A stretch of DNA of 64,000 bases from Micropterix aruncella (lineage: Eukaryota > Arthropoda > Insecta > Lepidoptera > Micropterigidae), in assembly GCA_944548615.1 (NCBI GenBank), contig OX155980.1, positions 62,068,965-62,132,964 on the forward strand, written 5' to 3'. Below, one piece after another: positions 20,425 to 33,619 of this stretch (positions within the stretch are counted from its first letter, which is position 1; the number at the start of each line of letters is the position of its first letter). The position numbers were made by a program, and so were the translations under genes. The notes beneath the pieces were generated by a model. That model searched no databases. It was not told the DNA's origin and saw only the letters and a program-made list of their open reading frames with translations.

Positions 20425-23107
20425 GTGTGGGTTTGCTGCCGACGGTCGATATAATCAGCTAACGTACATGTATCATCGACACATCGTACGTCCTGAATAG
20501 TGTAGGATGCGGGTTCACGCCTTGTTTAACCCTTCAGTAGCCAGGTTGATATGTCGGACATTTCGTAACATATTTCAAAATAATAATAAATTAATATCTA
20601 TGCCAATCCATCACACGACGTGTGGTATACTTGGATGAGGAGCTTAAGAAAGGAAGCCCTTTCGACGACCTGTTCGTCGAAGTACAATTAATTGTTGGAT
20701 TTGAGGCAGTTGTCTGACCTTAAACAGTACTTCATTTCGGAAATACCACTGGCTTCGGTTTTTAAGAAAACCCATGTGATTTTTTTGTTAATTTTTAAGT
20801 GTTTTAAGTTTTAATGTTTAACTCATTTACCTAGCTTTGTCCCTGAAAGAAAGTATGTTTATTTTTATAAATGACTATTTTGTGTTAAACCATAAATTTA
20901 AGGTTTCGGGTACGCCTCTGACCCGGTTTTCCGAAATTCGGGTCAGTGATTCCTCTTGGGAAATAAGATTCGCGAAAACTTCTTTAAAAAGGCTACCATT
21001 ATTTAAAACCCCTCAGATTTTGCGATTTGACGCTTTTGTTATCCGCGAATATTGATGTATACCTCATGATCCGAGGGTTATTTTAAAATAGACCACCATT
21101 CAGCTTTTCTCCAGTTATTCTTGCTTTGTCATGTAGACCTTGAGGTATTCTAAAATTTCAGCTGAGAATTGTTAGTCCATAAAAAATATCTGACAAAAAT
21201 AAATCCTCGAGGAAAAATTTATCTTTCCCGAAAGACGTTTTCGCGCAGAATTCTACGGTAGTGTAGCCCCTTATTTTATTTTTTTTAGAGTTTTGATCAA
21301 TTTTTCGTTTACTAATTGAGGATCTTTTTCTCTAAATGATACATCAGCCAAAATCTTTTTTTTCAGGAGAGATTTTTTTATTCATTAAACGTTTCCTAAG
21401 AATTACATTTAAATTAAACCAATATTTGTGTTCTTAAGTCAGATGTCCATAAATCTAAATGCTTGCTTATAAACATTAATTATAAACATAGATCGTCTTT
21501 AATATCTCCATTATAAAAGTGCGAGTTTTATCAAAATACACTTGTCCAGAAAATGTATCGCTTTGACAAAATCGTCCAGGGTAATTTCAACAATTTTATA
21601 ATAATAATGGTTTCTCGAATCTTATAGAAATCAAATAACTTCTGTTTCTTTGTAGGGTCCCTTTATTAGTAGGTTGTTTCACAAGACACAGAATCAAAGA
21701 TTATCTATGAATGATTTATCATTTTGATAAACTCACAATTTGATAAACTCACAATTTGCGCCTGATTAAAAAAGGTTTTTAAATCGATTTCTAGAAATTT
21801 CTTGTCACTGATATCTCCGGCTCTGAGAGAATTAAATGAAACCATGAGAATTTCATTTTTAAAATAAACCTGATAGATCAGTTTGAGAAAATGATTCTAA
21901 ATTTCACCTGAAAACAATAGAGTAGTGACTGCAGTTTCTTGTTAGGTACTTCGAAACGTTCACGGATAGCGTCCTCGAAGCATAGTTGTCCTTCGCCCCG
22001 ATAATGCTTCCAGAGACTCCGGAAAATTAACAACTGTTTTTAGAGGTTTTGAATTTACCTAGTATAACCCGAGACTGCTTATAAATCTCACAGTCCTTCT
22101 GGGTCCTGACCTGAGATTGCTAACCTTCTCAGGTGTTAACATCACCTGTTCTAGTTCAGGTTTTTAAGGGTCGTCGATGAGAACTTATTAACTAGGAGGT
22201 ACCATGTGGTGTAAGGTTTTAAAATGTGGCGAATTGTTCCAGGAGGGTTTTGTCGAAATGAACTCAACAGCAGTTCGTGGAAATCAAGACTCTTGTCGAT
22301 GCGCTTGCTGACTTTGAAATGCAAGATTTAAAGACTGATTTAATACCGTCGACACATTTGAAAGTCTCATTTTCTAGGGAAAAGAACTATGGTTCAACCC
22401 CACTCAAACCAGCAATTACGACAGAAATACACCTATAAAATTGGGTACTGGACAAGCGATATTCAGTTCAAATCAATCTTTCATGCAGTTTACTCTGAGA
22501 CGCATCAACATTACAGTCGACAATTATAGTCGACATTCGACAGTCAACGCGTGCCGCTGCGCAGTGGCCGGCTGCGATGCCCGCGCGCTAGTCGTTATTA
22601 CAACACGTTACAATCAATAGATCAGATACATTAATATAGCGACGAGAAAATCATTTTAGTATCAATATAATATCTCCATCTCGGTTGAATCGTCCCCATG
22701 AAGACAGCACTTGTAATTTTGTCGAAACAGCAGGAAGACTATCGTTCGGTAAACCCCGTTTTCATTCAATTAAAATATCAAATAACTGCGACAGTTTTAA
22801 AGTTTATATTCGTGTATAATTTTCAATTTGAATCTATTTAGTTCTATTGATCATCGGAACACTTAAGTGGTTACGGGAAAAACCGATCAATGACCATTTA
22901 TGTTTGAGAATAAATGGTCTGAGGTACAAGTTTCAAGTAAAAACTTTTTATCTATTAGAAATTCAAATAAATTTGGTTCACAGACAAAATATATTTTTTT
23001 CGCACTCAAACAAGACTGGTTAAACGGTCATCTTCGTATTTAATGTTGGAATAAAAATGGTATTTTCAAAATTTCAAGATTAATTGTTTTTCCCCGTAGC
23101 CCTTCAG

Positions 23108-23131
23108 GTCAGATCGTCAGATCGTCAGATC
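23108..23131 (+). repeat. AGATCGTC tandem repeat
   Basis: About three 8-bp units followed by further GATC-rich sequence. Confidence 0.6.
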
Positions 23132-23709
23132 TATCGATCAGATCAAAACTATTTTAGATCCTCAATATTGTTTTAAACTGAATTCGTACTGAATTGGGGC
23201 CTCTCTATCTGTTGCTGTTTAATATTAAACAAAATATAAAAGTGTAACTCTGCGATTACTTAATTGCACTTCCTATGGTAAGCGAGAGGCGGTAGACTCT
23301 CAATCGCGTAAACTCGTCGCAAATTGAGTTGCTCGAGTTGCGATAACACGTTTAGGTGGCACGTTATGCTCCGAGCTGCTTGGCTCGCCATTCAGTCCTA
23401 AATAGAATTTCACCGCGTTGCCGTAGCGAAATTGTGTCAATGCCGAGTCTGTACTGTAACTTAAATATAGTTGAAAATATCTTACTGATTGCCAACTCAC
23501 TATTGTATACATATCGAATCGAACATGTTGAACAAAGGGCACTTGAACGAAGGGCATGTGTACTTTGAATATTTTCTTTTCAAGATTTTTTGAGAGAGGA
23601 AAAAGCTGAATAGTTATTGAAGGGTTAATGTGAAGAAAAAAAACATTTTTATGGGTTTAATTTATTGATACCCTTTGAAACAAATAAAATCCTTTTGCCT
23701 AAAAAATAT

Positions 23710-25052
23710 TTGGGAGTTAATGGGCCCTTGCTGAGTTGGCCACGAAGACCCATTCTGTTCAGGGTTGGTCACACTCACGGGTCAACACCTATCCCATTCA
23801 CGCATGAAGTGCGAGCCTGGGTAGGACTCTGGCCTTATGGTCAGTTTCCCCTGGGAATCAACCTTCTGGCGCTCCTGGATGGTCTGCACACCGTACGGCG
23901 TAAGCCAATCGACTGTGCACTCTGACTAACATATTGAGATGTCAACCACAACGGGCGAACCCGTCACCGCAGGAGGTTTTAACGATTGATCGTTCTATCG
24001 ACCGTGCAGTGAGCGTAGAAGACTTTGGATATAACAAATCCGACGTCTAGCTACGCCACAACCCGTTAGAGACCAACGCCTTACCGCGAGCAGCCAGGCA
24101 TGTTACCTGGCGGGCGGCACTCGCGCCCTAACTACCAATTGTGACCAGATTTCTCCGGTCTCTCGATTGGTTCAGAGTTCGAGGTCGCTTGCGCGGTCCT
24201 CTCCCTTACGAAGCGGTGAAACGGAGTATACCGAATCTGTCGCGGACCAAGGCGTCCTTTGCCCGACTCTGAACCGGGATCGGATGGCCAATGGTCATTT
24301 CAAGAGCAGTCGCCGTAAGGTAGATAACTACCCCCGCTCTATAGGAAACAATACAGTTCCCAGACCCCCCCGATTGTTAGTCGGAGAGCACAATCGATTG
24401 GCTTGCGCCGCTCGGTGCGCAGACCGTCCAGGAGCGCCAGAGGATTGATATCCCAGGGGAGACCGGTTGACCCAGTGTCCTACCCGGGCTCGCACCCCAT
24501 GCGTGGAGGCCATCGGATGGGTGTTGACCCGTGAGTGTGACCGACCCTGAAACAGAATGGGTCTTCGTGGCCAACTCAGCAAGGGCCCATTAGCTCCCGA
24601 CTAACAGTCGGGGGAGTCTGGAAGCAGTACTGTTTCCTATAGAGCGGGGGTGGTTGCGGACCTTACGGCGACTGCTCTTGAAACGACCATCGGCTATCCG
24701 ATCCTAGGTAAACAGCCGGGCAAAGGACGCTGTGGTCCGCGATAGATTTGGTAAACACCGTTTCACCGCTTCGTAAGGGAGAGGACCGCGCCAGCGACCT
24801 CGAACTCGTAACCAATCGAGAGACTGGAGTAATCTGGTCACAATTGGAAGTAAGGGCGTGAGTGTAAGCCCGCCGGGTAACACTCCTGGCTATCACGCGG
24901 TTAAGGCGTTGGTCTCTTACGGGCTTGTGGCGTAGCTAGATGGTGGACTGTTTTGTCCTCAAGTCTTCTGCGCTCACTCCAGGGAGATAGAACGAATAAT
25001 CGTTAAAACTTCCTGAGGTGACGGGTTCGCCCACTGTAGTCGACAACCCTAG
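23710..25052 (+). mobile_element. E repeat, copy 3: self-nested composite with 15-bp target duplication
   Basis: Module order is A (23710-23930), B (23931-24375), rc(A) (24376-24598), GACTAAC, rc(B) (24606-25052). This is one A + rc(B) element carrying a complete inverted copy of itself at its internal A|rc(B) junction. The whole composite is flanked by perfect 15-bp repeats TTGCCTAAAAAATAT at 23695-23709 and 25053-25067, so it inserted here as one unit. There is no poly(A) and no terminal inverted repeat. Open frames inside it are artefacts of GC-rich sequence. Confidence 0.85.
23931..24598 (-). mobile_element. Inner, inverted E copy of the composite
   Basis: A full-length 668-bp E element in minus orientation, bounded on both sides by GACTAAC (23924-23930 and 24599-24605), which looks like its own 7-bp target duplication. 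The outer copy, with the insertion removed, is also about 668 bp. Confidence 0.8.
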
Positions 25053-25067
25053 TTGCCTAAAAAATAT

Positions 25068-28000
25068 ATGAGATAGCAAATTCATGGCCCTAAGCATAAG
25101 CATTTTTAATATTTAAATTAATTCACTAAATAAATATCCCGTTTTATACATAATAAATATGTTTATAAGTCTACAAAAAAAAAAAAAAAATTTCAATATT
25201 TTTATAATTATTTAAACCTATATTACAAATATTCATATGAGGGGAGAGCGTTTAAAATATTTATAATGTTACGAACTTTCTCAAACCATATAGAAATAAA
25301 TACTGCACGGCACAGCTAAATAATGGCTGTTTCAAAAACTCGAAAACTTCGAAAAATTTCGAAAACCTTTAAGATTAACGTTATGCAACTTCAAAAAAAA
25401 ATAATTATTTATTTCCTACCAAAAATATCTAATTCTTTTTACTGTAGGATCAATACATTATTACTAGCAAGGGAGTCAAATTGGACAGCCCTGCCCGTTT
25501 GCGCCGCGGGGCGCAAACGCGGTCTACTTAAACCTCTAATAGTAAAAAGGAATAAAAACTTTTTTATCGGAAAATTGATGTAGTTTATTTTTGTGAAAGG
25601 ACTCATAACGGTAATCCTAAAGGTTATGGAGATATCTACAAAAAACTAGTAAACAGAACATTTGAACCCCCATCCCAACTCGGCTCAACCCTCACCCTTG
25701 AGGACTTTCAGTATCTTCATCTGGACATCTCGAGGAATAACCGTACCGTATTCCAAAACTAAATAAGTTATTTTGGGACGCTTTGTACATTCATGGGCTA
25801 TTTACTGGGCCTGGATTAACTATTTTAACAGAAACCTCCATAAGTCAATTTCTTGATGAAGTTTTTTTAATAGCCTGGCAAGTGCTGCCCTCAGATACTT
25901 CGTTCAACAAATATATTTATATTAAGGATTTTTTTGATTCCGTATCTACCTGACTCGGAATAGGAATGAGAGAACTCCTGCTTGAATTATGCACAGATCA
26001 AGTACTGCAGCTTGTTTTTTGAACCGATAGATAAAATTTCGTATACTAGATGACGTCTACCTTTATCACTACCGCATTCAACGTTTGAATTTCGAATGAA
26101 ACGCGATAGTGAATGACGTTATCGTTACGTCATCTCGTGTACATTAATGTTTTATCATCTCAAAAATCACAGATTAGCAATAACAAACGACGGAAAACAA
26201 ATGAACAGCTGAATTAAAAAAATATTAATACTTATTTTTTATTTATTGCAGAAATGCAAATATTTTATGTGGGTACACAATTTTGAACTTGGGTATTATG
26301 CCCAAAATAATTATTACCATTGAGTCAATGCTAGAAAATTAATACATCGCATAGAGCAGTAGTAAGGTCACCTAACTTGGCCCGGACCTGTTCTAAGATA
26401 AACATTTAATTTTGTAATTGCTTGCCCAATACTGCACATATCAAAATGTCATACTCGTATATCATTTCCTCAATAGATTAACTATTTTAATATTTATGTT
26501 TATCTAATAAATAATACATAATTTATGGACAAAAGTAAAAAAACTGCAAAAAATATATTAAAAATAACTAAACACCTAATACTAATTTTAGAAAACTAAA
26601 ATATCTGCGAATAAAATCGAATCAGAATAAAATATTTACATTTAGTAAAATAGTCAAATCAGAAAGACATAAATAAAATAAATCTGCATTTTACTTGTAA
26701 CTAAGATAAATAATAATAAAAATAAAACAAATAACCTCCTAATATAATGTAAAATAAAAAATAAATTTAAAAATAAAATAATTGAAACAAGCATTAAAGT
26801 CAGAATTATTCAAACGTCCAGATTAGATTATAATGTCCAAAATTTTAAAAATTCCTTGCCGTCCCACTTTTACAAGTCACGTCGTAAGCAGCCTTTTAAA
26901 GTGGGTCAAATTTTTTGCCGATTTTTCGTCACTAGGAAGGGTATTGGAAAACCTTGGGGCAATGAAAGTGTAAAAGCGCTGATTAAAAGTAGTAATCCTA
27001 CTGGGTACTATCATATTTTATTTTTGGAATAACTTGTTATATGGTATCTTAAGAGATTTGTTTTCCGTCAAAACTTAGTATATGATAGTGAAGCTTTTGA
27101 ATTGCGAATGCTTTTCCTAGTATCCAAAACATTGTACTCATTGAAAAGATCTTCACTGAAAACATGGCTTTGAAATAAAATTTATTTGATTTTGGAATTC
27201 CAATTTATTTGAGTTCAAAATGGCCAGTGTGAAATAATGAATATGTTATAGATGATAACCAGATACATTTCTTTAAAAAGACTCACACAAATAAGTTGTT
27301 TACGCCGTCGCTGCTGCTACGACGACGCGAGGTCTACGACAAACGTGGTATCCGCTACGACTGAATAGGAAAACAAAACTAGATACAATTCTACGCTTGG
27401 CGTAAGCGTAAGCTCTTCAAGGAAATGTATTTATATATGAAGTTTATTTGCAATAGCTCATCGACACGTCGATGAGCCCTAGTCGTAGCAGTGATATTTT
27501 GATATGGGCCATCCATAAATTACGTAACGCTTTTTAGGGGAGATGGGGGATTCGATATAGTTACAAATTGTTGCTGTATAAGAAAGGGGAGGGGGGACTG
27601 GTCATAAGTTATATGCCGCAATAAAAATCATTAAATAAAATATGGATATAAAGGATATTGCCGCAAATATTAAATGCATTACAAATGTGGCAAGTGTCTT
27701 ATCCACTAACGGCCAGTGCTTCCCGTCCGGTGATCCACGGACTATCAGGGCCCGATACAAAAATTAAATATAGGTCCGCGAAACAAATTTTTATGATAAT
27801 GAGGAAAAAATCGTCAGATAACGAAGCGCACAACCTCAGCCACTCGAACGCGTGCGATGGCGCGCGTTTACAAAGTAATAATATAATTGTTTCAAAAACT
27901 AAAAAAACGCACTTTTATAAGTACTCCAATAAAAAGCAAAAAAATATTAACCACTCTATTATCACTGTTCACCACGTAAGGCTTAGTGTAAGACATGTTT

Positions 28001-28420
28001 GTAATTAACTGTACTATTTGAACGTAAAAGTGTGGAGCGCCTTTCCTAGCATTTGTTTAAGTAGATTATTCTCCTATTTTGCCTATCTATTATTCTCCTA
28101 TTGTGTTCACTAGTAGCTGACAATTAAACAATCGACCCCACCTCCCCCCCCCCCCTCCCCCTCTTTATTCTTAGTGGTCCGTGTAAGGGGCAAGACTACT
28201 TATAACAGGGTTTCGTCCGGTGCCCTGAGGTGATGCTTCCGACATGATATTTTTAACCACCCCTCCCCCTCTTACAATTCAGCCCTCGGTACGTTTCTCC
28301 TATTGGCTTGAGAGGGATTTATATACAATTTATAAATCCTTAATATATAAGTTATACCAGTATATTTATAAAGCAAAACAGTAAAAATATATCCCAATAC
28401 ACAAGCCACATGGCTAGAAT
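25068..28420. other. No gene recognised
   Basis: AT-rich, with an (A)n run at 25174-25189. The strings CCATCCATAAATTACGTAACGC (27509-27530) and the G-rich AAGGGGAGGGGGGA after it recall a dispersed repeat seen widely in arthropods (from memory, unverified). CTCATCGACACGTCGATGAG at 27457-27476 is almost a perfect palindrome. C-rich tracts lie at 28138-28160. Confidence 0.45.
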
Positions 28421-28975
28421 ACGTTATTCCGTTATATAGCTTCAGTGAAAACCCTTCAGCTTATTTTTACGCCCTGGAAACCATTAATGGACAGAGTACA
28501 CCAGCAAGCCTATAAACGGCTAAGATGCGTTGTTCACTTCCAGTTAGAGTTCTGGTGACTTTCTCTCAATTCCTTAATCCGACCCTGGAAACCATTCATG
28601 AGCAGAGTACATCAAAAGATGATTCCAAAAAGCCCAAACACGGCAAAGATACGTTGTTCCGTTATAGAATTCCAGTGCCAACATTCTGGGTCCGTCATTT
28701 GACCATGAAAATCATTCATGACCAGAGTACATCTCAATCCAATTCCAACAAGCCAAAATACGAGTAATATACGTTGTTCCATTATATATTTTCAGTGCCA
28801 ACCTTCTGGCTCCATCATCAGACCCTCGAAATCTTAAATGGCCAAAGTACATTTCAAGACAATTCCAACAAGTTCAAATACGGCTCGGATATTTTGTTTA
28901 CTTATGCAGTTCCTGCGACTACCTTCCGCCTCCATCATCAGATCAGCTCGATGGCATCAGATCAGGTAATTATTG
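28421..28975 (+). repeat. About 120-bp tandem repeat, 4.5 degenerate units
   Basis: Units begin at about 28421, 28527, 28651, 28771 and 28891 with ACGTTGTTCC-like starts; spacings are 106, 124, 120 and 120 bp. Shared blocks are GACCCTGGAAACCATTCATG, CAGAGTACATCT and AATTCCAACAAGCC. Since 120 is 40 codons, one frame stays open over successive units apart from one stop, giving about 40-residue repeats with TFWxHHxTxEI and QSTSQDNSNK. Whether this was ever protein is uncertain. Confidence 0.65.
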
Positions 28976-29272
28976 TATTGTGATCAGAACTACACAAAAT
29001 TGCCAAGTTTCATGTTGATACGACAATCAGAAGTGGTTGAAATCCGGTTCATTAGGTTTCATGACTGGTTAGTTCCATTAATAGTTAGCTCTACTCCTGG
29101 TCAGGACATTATGTCAAAATTATGAAATTATTGCATTGTCATCGGTGCTTAATACATATGCAAGCAATATTTAAAATTATTCAGACGTCAGGTAGTACGT
29201 GATAATTAACTTGAATGATTCCGTTACATTGATAGATAAGTGCATGTACATACAAGTCAAGCTAATTAATGC

Positions 29273-29503
29273 GTGTTAAAGAAACAACACAGGCACGGAG
29301 CATATTACTTCCCGGTATATAAACAGACCGAATCGACTGATAACCATAAGCGGGTTCGCAATCCTTTTGGTATTGCCGGTACAGTAAGTGCAAAAGAAAC
29401 CCAGGAAGGGCTGATTGAACTCCAAAACAATACGCTCTGTAAGGATGCATTTGAATCAGTTTCTCTTTAAGAATTCTGGTTTAAAAAAGCAACTTTGCGA
29501 TAG
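29273..29503 (+). pseudogene. hAT (ZBED5-like) transposase fragment
   Basis: The frame reads DNHKRVRNPFGIAGTVSAKE, then QEGLIELQNNTLCKDAFESVSL, a stop, and EFWFKKATLR. This matches the segment of ZBED5/GTF2IRD2-type hAT transposases that reads 'WIRxPF...EQExLIELxxDxxLKxxFExxxLxxFW'. The in-frame TAA at 29468-29470 and the missing surroundings make it a relic. It lies just upstream of an unrelated mariner relic in the same orientation. Confidence 0.6.
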
Positions 29504-29689
29504 TTGTACTCTTCTTAACAACTTATTAATGCGAACAAGGGTTTCCCGCTTTGCTCATTATTAAGAACAAGATCAGAAATCCATTGGAATCAATTGATGA
29601 TATTCATGTAGTTCTGAGCAACAGTATCAGCCTCAGAATCGCCCAACTTATAAAAAGGATGAAAGGTTGGACCGCAGAGACTATTATGG

Positions 29690-29968
29690 TTTGGACCGCA
29701 GAGACTATTAATAGTCGCTCGACACTCGTTTTCATCGACCAGGGGGTCAAGGTTAACAAAACCGTGTACCTCGAAAAGGTCTACCGTAGTGTCAATACCT
29801 CGAAGAAGTATTGACACTAAGGGTAGTTCAGCGATTAGGAGCCAGGACATCGACATTCCTGCAGGCCTTTCCCGTAAAGCCCTTGAACAACAAAAATTCT
29901 CCGTGTTAATATTCCGAAGTTCATTACTGCGCAGCAAAAGCTAATCGGCTGAATCCATTACGATAATT
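29690..29968 (+). pseudogene. Mariner-like transposase fragment
   Basis: IMVWTAETINSRSTLVFIDQ followed by GVKVNKTVYLEKV corresponds to the mariner block 'VMVWGAIxxxGKTPLVFIxxGVKINxxVYLExVL'. Further down, after frame changes, NIPKFITAQQ resembles the block preceding the last catalytic residue region. A 24-bp tandem duplication (TTGGACCGCAGAGACTATTA repeated at about 29668 and 29692) interrupts it. Dead copy. Confidence 0.6.
29787..29819. repeat. Perfect 12-bp-stem hairpin inside the mariner relic
   Basis: TAGTGTCAATAC (29787-29798) and GTATTGACACTA (29808-29819) are perfect complements around a 9-nt loop. Confidence 0.7.
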
Positions 29969-29985
29969 TTGGAGGTTAGGGTGTC

Positions 29986-32685
29986 CACTAAAAACATCAT
30001 AGTTATAAGGCATGTCTTCGCCGGGAATGATGACATAGTCCGAGTTTTGTTCTTTCAGCTCGATTTTGGAACCAGCTCGAAAATCCATTTTTAATCTTTG
30101 GTCTTAAATCGGTGTACAATTTTAATATTTTGGAACTTTATTGACTCTAAGGTGTTTAACATTTTGGAACGCGATGAGCTACAACTGTCTTTGGGAAAAA
30201 GCTGTATGCATGCAAGGAATTGCATAGTATGTCTCTTCTGCCACTAGTGTCGATCTGTGTTCTTGGTTCAATTACTTGTCTTTCTTGGCTTGGTTTACGA
30301 GCAACTGACGGATATCTAAAACCTACGCGCCACTGAATAGTATAGTATTGATCGCGATATAAAGCACCCGGCGAAACATATTTTTTTTATAACCAGATGA
30401 TACAAATCCGCTTGGACCGAAAACAGGACATTTGGTGACCACATAGGCCACTCACGAGACGTCTGATTAATGGAACGTCCCGTAAAATAAGGAATATTTG
30501 ATAAACCTAACCTTTACAATCAATCACAAGTAAATTAAATAAATATTCACTTTTTTGTGCAAAGTACAGAATTGCCTTAATTACTAAAAACATATTTGTT
30601 AATGCCGGGCTTATAAACAAGATCAAAATACAAGATTTTTTTTGTATATTTTATTAGAGGTCAAAACATTAAAATTAAATCCTGCTAATCTGTCATATGT
30701 GTCGAGCACTAAATTACAATATTAAGATACAGTAATATACGAAAGCCCTTACCGTGAAGTGATTTTAGCAGTCTTACAAATCGTTCTGTTAAGAATTATG
30801 TATTGATAGGTAGACCCAAGGTACGATTTAAACCAACATTTATGTTGAAGTATCTTCTGTACATGCCCGCTATTTTTAGGTATTTTATAGCTGTTATATG
30901 GGCGTGGATACCTGCTAAAGCGAATATCTCATAAGCGATTTTGAAATGGAGGTGGCAACTTTCAGATGGTCCGGTGCAGTTTTTTTGTCACCGCTGCTCC
31001 GCTTGGCACCTGCCAGCCCCCCTCCTTCATCCACTCAGTCCGCCAGTGTGTGAAATTATATGTGATGGCCTTTATTATGTCATATACGTAGAACCTCTTA
31101 GCCGCTGGCGTTAGACGCAACATCTCTTATTACCATAATCATATCCCCATCTCATTTCCCCCCTCCCACCCTTCCCATATCCTCCCCCTAATTGACGCCC
31201 CCGCACAGGCTTGCCTTGAGTGACACATAGCTAATCAGATTTTCTTTGAAGACGTCAATGATTGCCATTATTAAATTCAACCTTATTCCTCCCACAGTGT
31301 AAATGGGGTGATAGAGGAAGGAGCAATGAGTAGAGAGAAGGAGGAGGGAGATCGACGGGGGTATCGGTGCACGTCCCCGATATTAAACACTTGTAGAATG
31401 ATTAATGGATAATGGTTAATAATCATGACAAGCTTCGTCGACAGGACTTGACAAACTCGTTGACGTAACAAACTGATGGTGATTGTTTATAAAGCCGGGT
31501 GTGAATGTGTCAGAATGCTCAGTCTAGGAATTGACGTAAATACTTTATAAATCTCATATGAAACATAGAACATACACACTCATTATCGGTAATGAATTTT
31601 ATCCTTATTCATTTATTAAATGAGATGATTATATCATAAATAGATATTATCATGAGAACATTATCATTAGTGTGAAGATTGAAGTGCTGATAAGCGTCAT
31701 CCGTTGTTCTGCGGGTAGGCGGCAAACTGCTGCTGTTATTTCGCAGATTATAACGGTGGTGGGCGCGGGTCGGCGCTGGTGAATTTAAAAAATTCCCAGT
31801 GCACACAATACTCATTCTAAGTTTCTGCACGGCACAATACTCATCGCCATCAAAACCCTCTCATGCGGAAGACGGACAGTGTTTAGTTGAGCTGCATAGT
31901 AATAAATGATCTATATGAAAATACCTTTATACGACATCTCTCTCATACTTATACTAAAATACCCATTATCTTACACGCAAAATAGGCACACTGGATGTCG
32001 ACTTGCGGAGGAACGCCCAGTATAACTAACTAACCCATTATCTTTTAAATAATTGAAGAAGGTTTATCAACTTACTGAATATATACTTACATAAGAGCCG
32101 GGGCAACGCATTTCACATAAAATTTTATGGGCACAGAATATCACTTTTGGCCGCCTTTCTTACCGTTTTAGGGATATTTGCAATAAACTGAAAAGTAGCA
32201 CGTCAACATTCTGCTGAAGGATGTTAACAAGGGTGGTGGGGTGGGTTTTAGCTCAAACAAAAGATAACACTATTTTTTTTCCCTGTTCAAAAAATACGTG
32301 TGCAAAGTTTATTCGTGATCGGATAAAAACTGTGGAATTATATATTATTATATGAAATATACAAATATAGTCAATACACAACCGTTTTAACCAGCTTCAA
32401 AAAAAGGAGTACCCTAGGTTATCAATTCGGTTGTATATATTTTTTTAATGTTTGTTACCTCAGACTCCGTCATTTACGAAACGATTTGGAAAAATCTTCT
32501 TTTATTTGAAAGGATATAATTGCAGATTGGTCCCATTTTAATCAAAATCCTATACTGATGATGGTATCCATTAGAAATTTAGGGAACCTCAAATATGATC
32601 ATATGAAATTGAAAATTTACATGCTGATTCAGTTTCCGACAGATGTCCGACAGAGTTCCAAACAGATGACCATGTTTTTTTTTGT
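29986..32685. other. No gene recognised
   Basis: AT-rich with moderately GC-rich islands near 30960-31020 and 31300-31370. Short frames carry no domain I can name. Confidence 0.5.
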
Positions 32686-32689
32686 AAGC

Positions 32690-32775
32690 ATGACCTGATT
32701 CTACACCCAAGGTTGGCTCCCGACGAAGGGACTCTTCAAAGGTCCACAGCACAAACACGAAATTTTGTATTATTT
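32690..32775 (-). repeat. Single unit of the 119-bp repeat family
   Basis: GGTTGGCTCCCGACGAAGGG, ACTCTTCAAAGGTC and CAGCACAAACACGAAATTTT match the units at 34545-34820 and, reversed, those at 63640-64000. It runs directly into the RT relic that follows, replacing the RT residues expected there. Confidence 0.6.
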
Positions 32776-33619
32776 ATTATTTTTATAAACGATGTGGGTA
32801 ATTCAATGCCCTTAAAATGTAATACGTTACTATACGCAGAGGACACTAGTTTTATATTCCAAGGTACAACTAGTGATGAAGTAGGACATAATGCAAACCA
32901 ATGTCTTTCTGTAGCTAGCAACTGGTTTAAAACGAACCAACTTTTATTAAATCCCACCAAAACAGTAGCCATGAATTTTGCCTTATTTTTTTTAAAAACA
33001 GTTAACAATATTAGCATAGATTCCAATAAAATTTAGGTTGGTAACACCGCCATATTTCTGGGTATTACAATAGACCAGCAATTAAACTGGAGTCCACGTA
33101 TCGAGAGGCTATCGAAGGAACTGCCTTCAGCTATATACGCTATAAGAAAAATCAAATTTCTATCCGAATAACAAGTCGCAATGACCATATTCTATGCGTG
33201 CTTTCATCCCAAAATGGCGCATGGTATTTTGACCTGGGGTAATGCAACAGATAGTAATCGTATTTTTATTCTGCAAAAACATGCTCTCAGAACGATATGT
33301 GGGTTAAAAAGAAGCAATGTGCTCCGATCTGCAAAGAGAAATATTGACTGTGACATGTGAATTTATTTACCAGTGTTTAGTTTATGCTAGAGCAGAATTG
33401 GTTAGGCCACAAAAAGCACTCGAATTTTCACGAACATAACACACGCATGAAAAATAACCACGTGATTCCAAAAGTCCGACTGGGTTTATACCAAAGATCT
33501 CTTTTATATTTGGGCTTTAAATATTTCAATCTGCTGCCAACAGAAATTAAAAAACTCAAAGAGGTGGCATTCAAGAAGTGCATAAAAAGAAACCTAGCCA
33601 TCCATACATACTCTCTATA
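32764..33619 (+). pseudogene. LINE reverse-transcriptase 3' half, degraded
   Basis: Blocks occur in order: VLFIIFINDVGN (normally LLFLIFINDV), YAEDTSFIFQG (degenerate YADDT catalytic box, Asp to Glu), NWFKTNQLLLNPTKT, then after a stop FLGITIDQQLNWSPRIERLS, then a terminal stretch with LGFKYFNLLPTEIKKLKE and CIKRNLAIHTYSL. There are at least three stops or frame changes (near 33036, 33171, 33358). It is the same LINE family as the 4495-4629 remnant. The upstream half is absent and the junction carries a 119-bp repeat unit. Confidence 0.75.

Larger units (their letters stand above)
18782..23694. other. Long AT-rich stretch without a recognised gene
   Basis: No coding region can be supported. 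Small structures: an 18-bp perfect palindrome at 19011-19028, an inverted-repeat pair at 20309-20424, a stem CTGACCCG/CGGGTCAG near 20920-20950, and AGATCGTC tandem repeats at 23108-23131. Two more GC-rich patches occur at 20640-20680 and 22550-22590. Confidence 0.5.

Noticed and set aside
23665..24582. Several open frames of 65-93 codons on both strands of the E composite
   Set aside because: None is conserved in frame among the five E copies, and they overlap one another on both strands; GC-rich repeat sequence explains them.
28421..28975. CRISPR-like array
   Set aside because: Units are 120 bp and diverged throughout, with no constant repeat and variable spacer pattern; the genome is eukaryotic.
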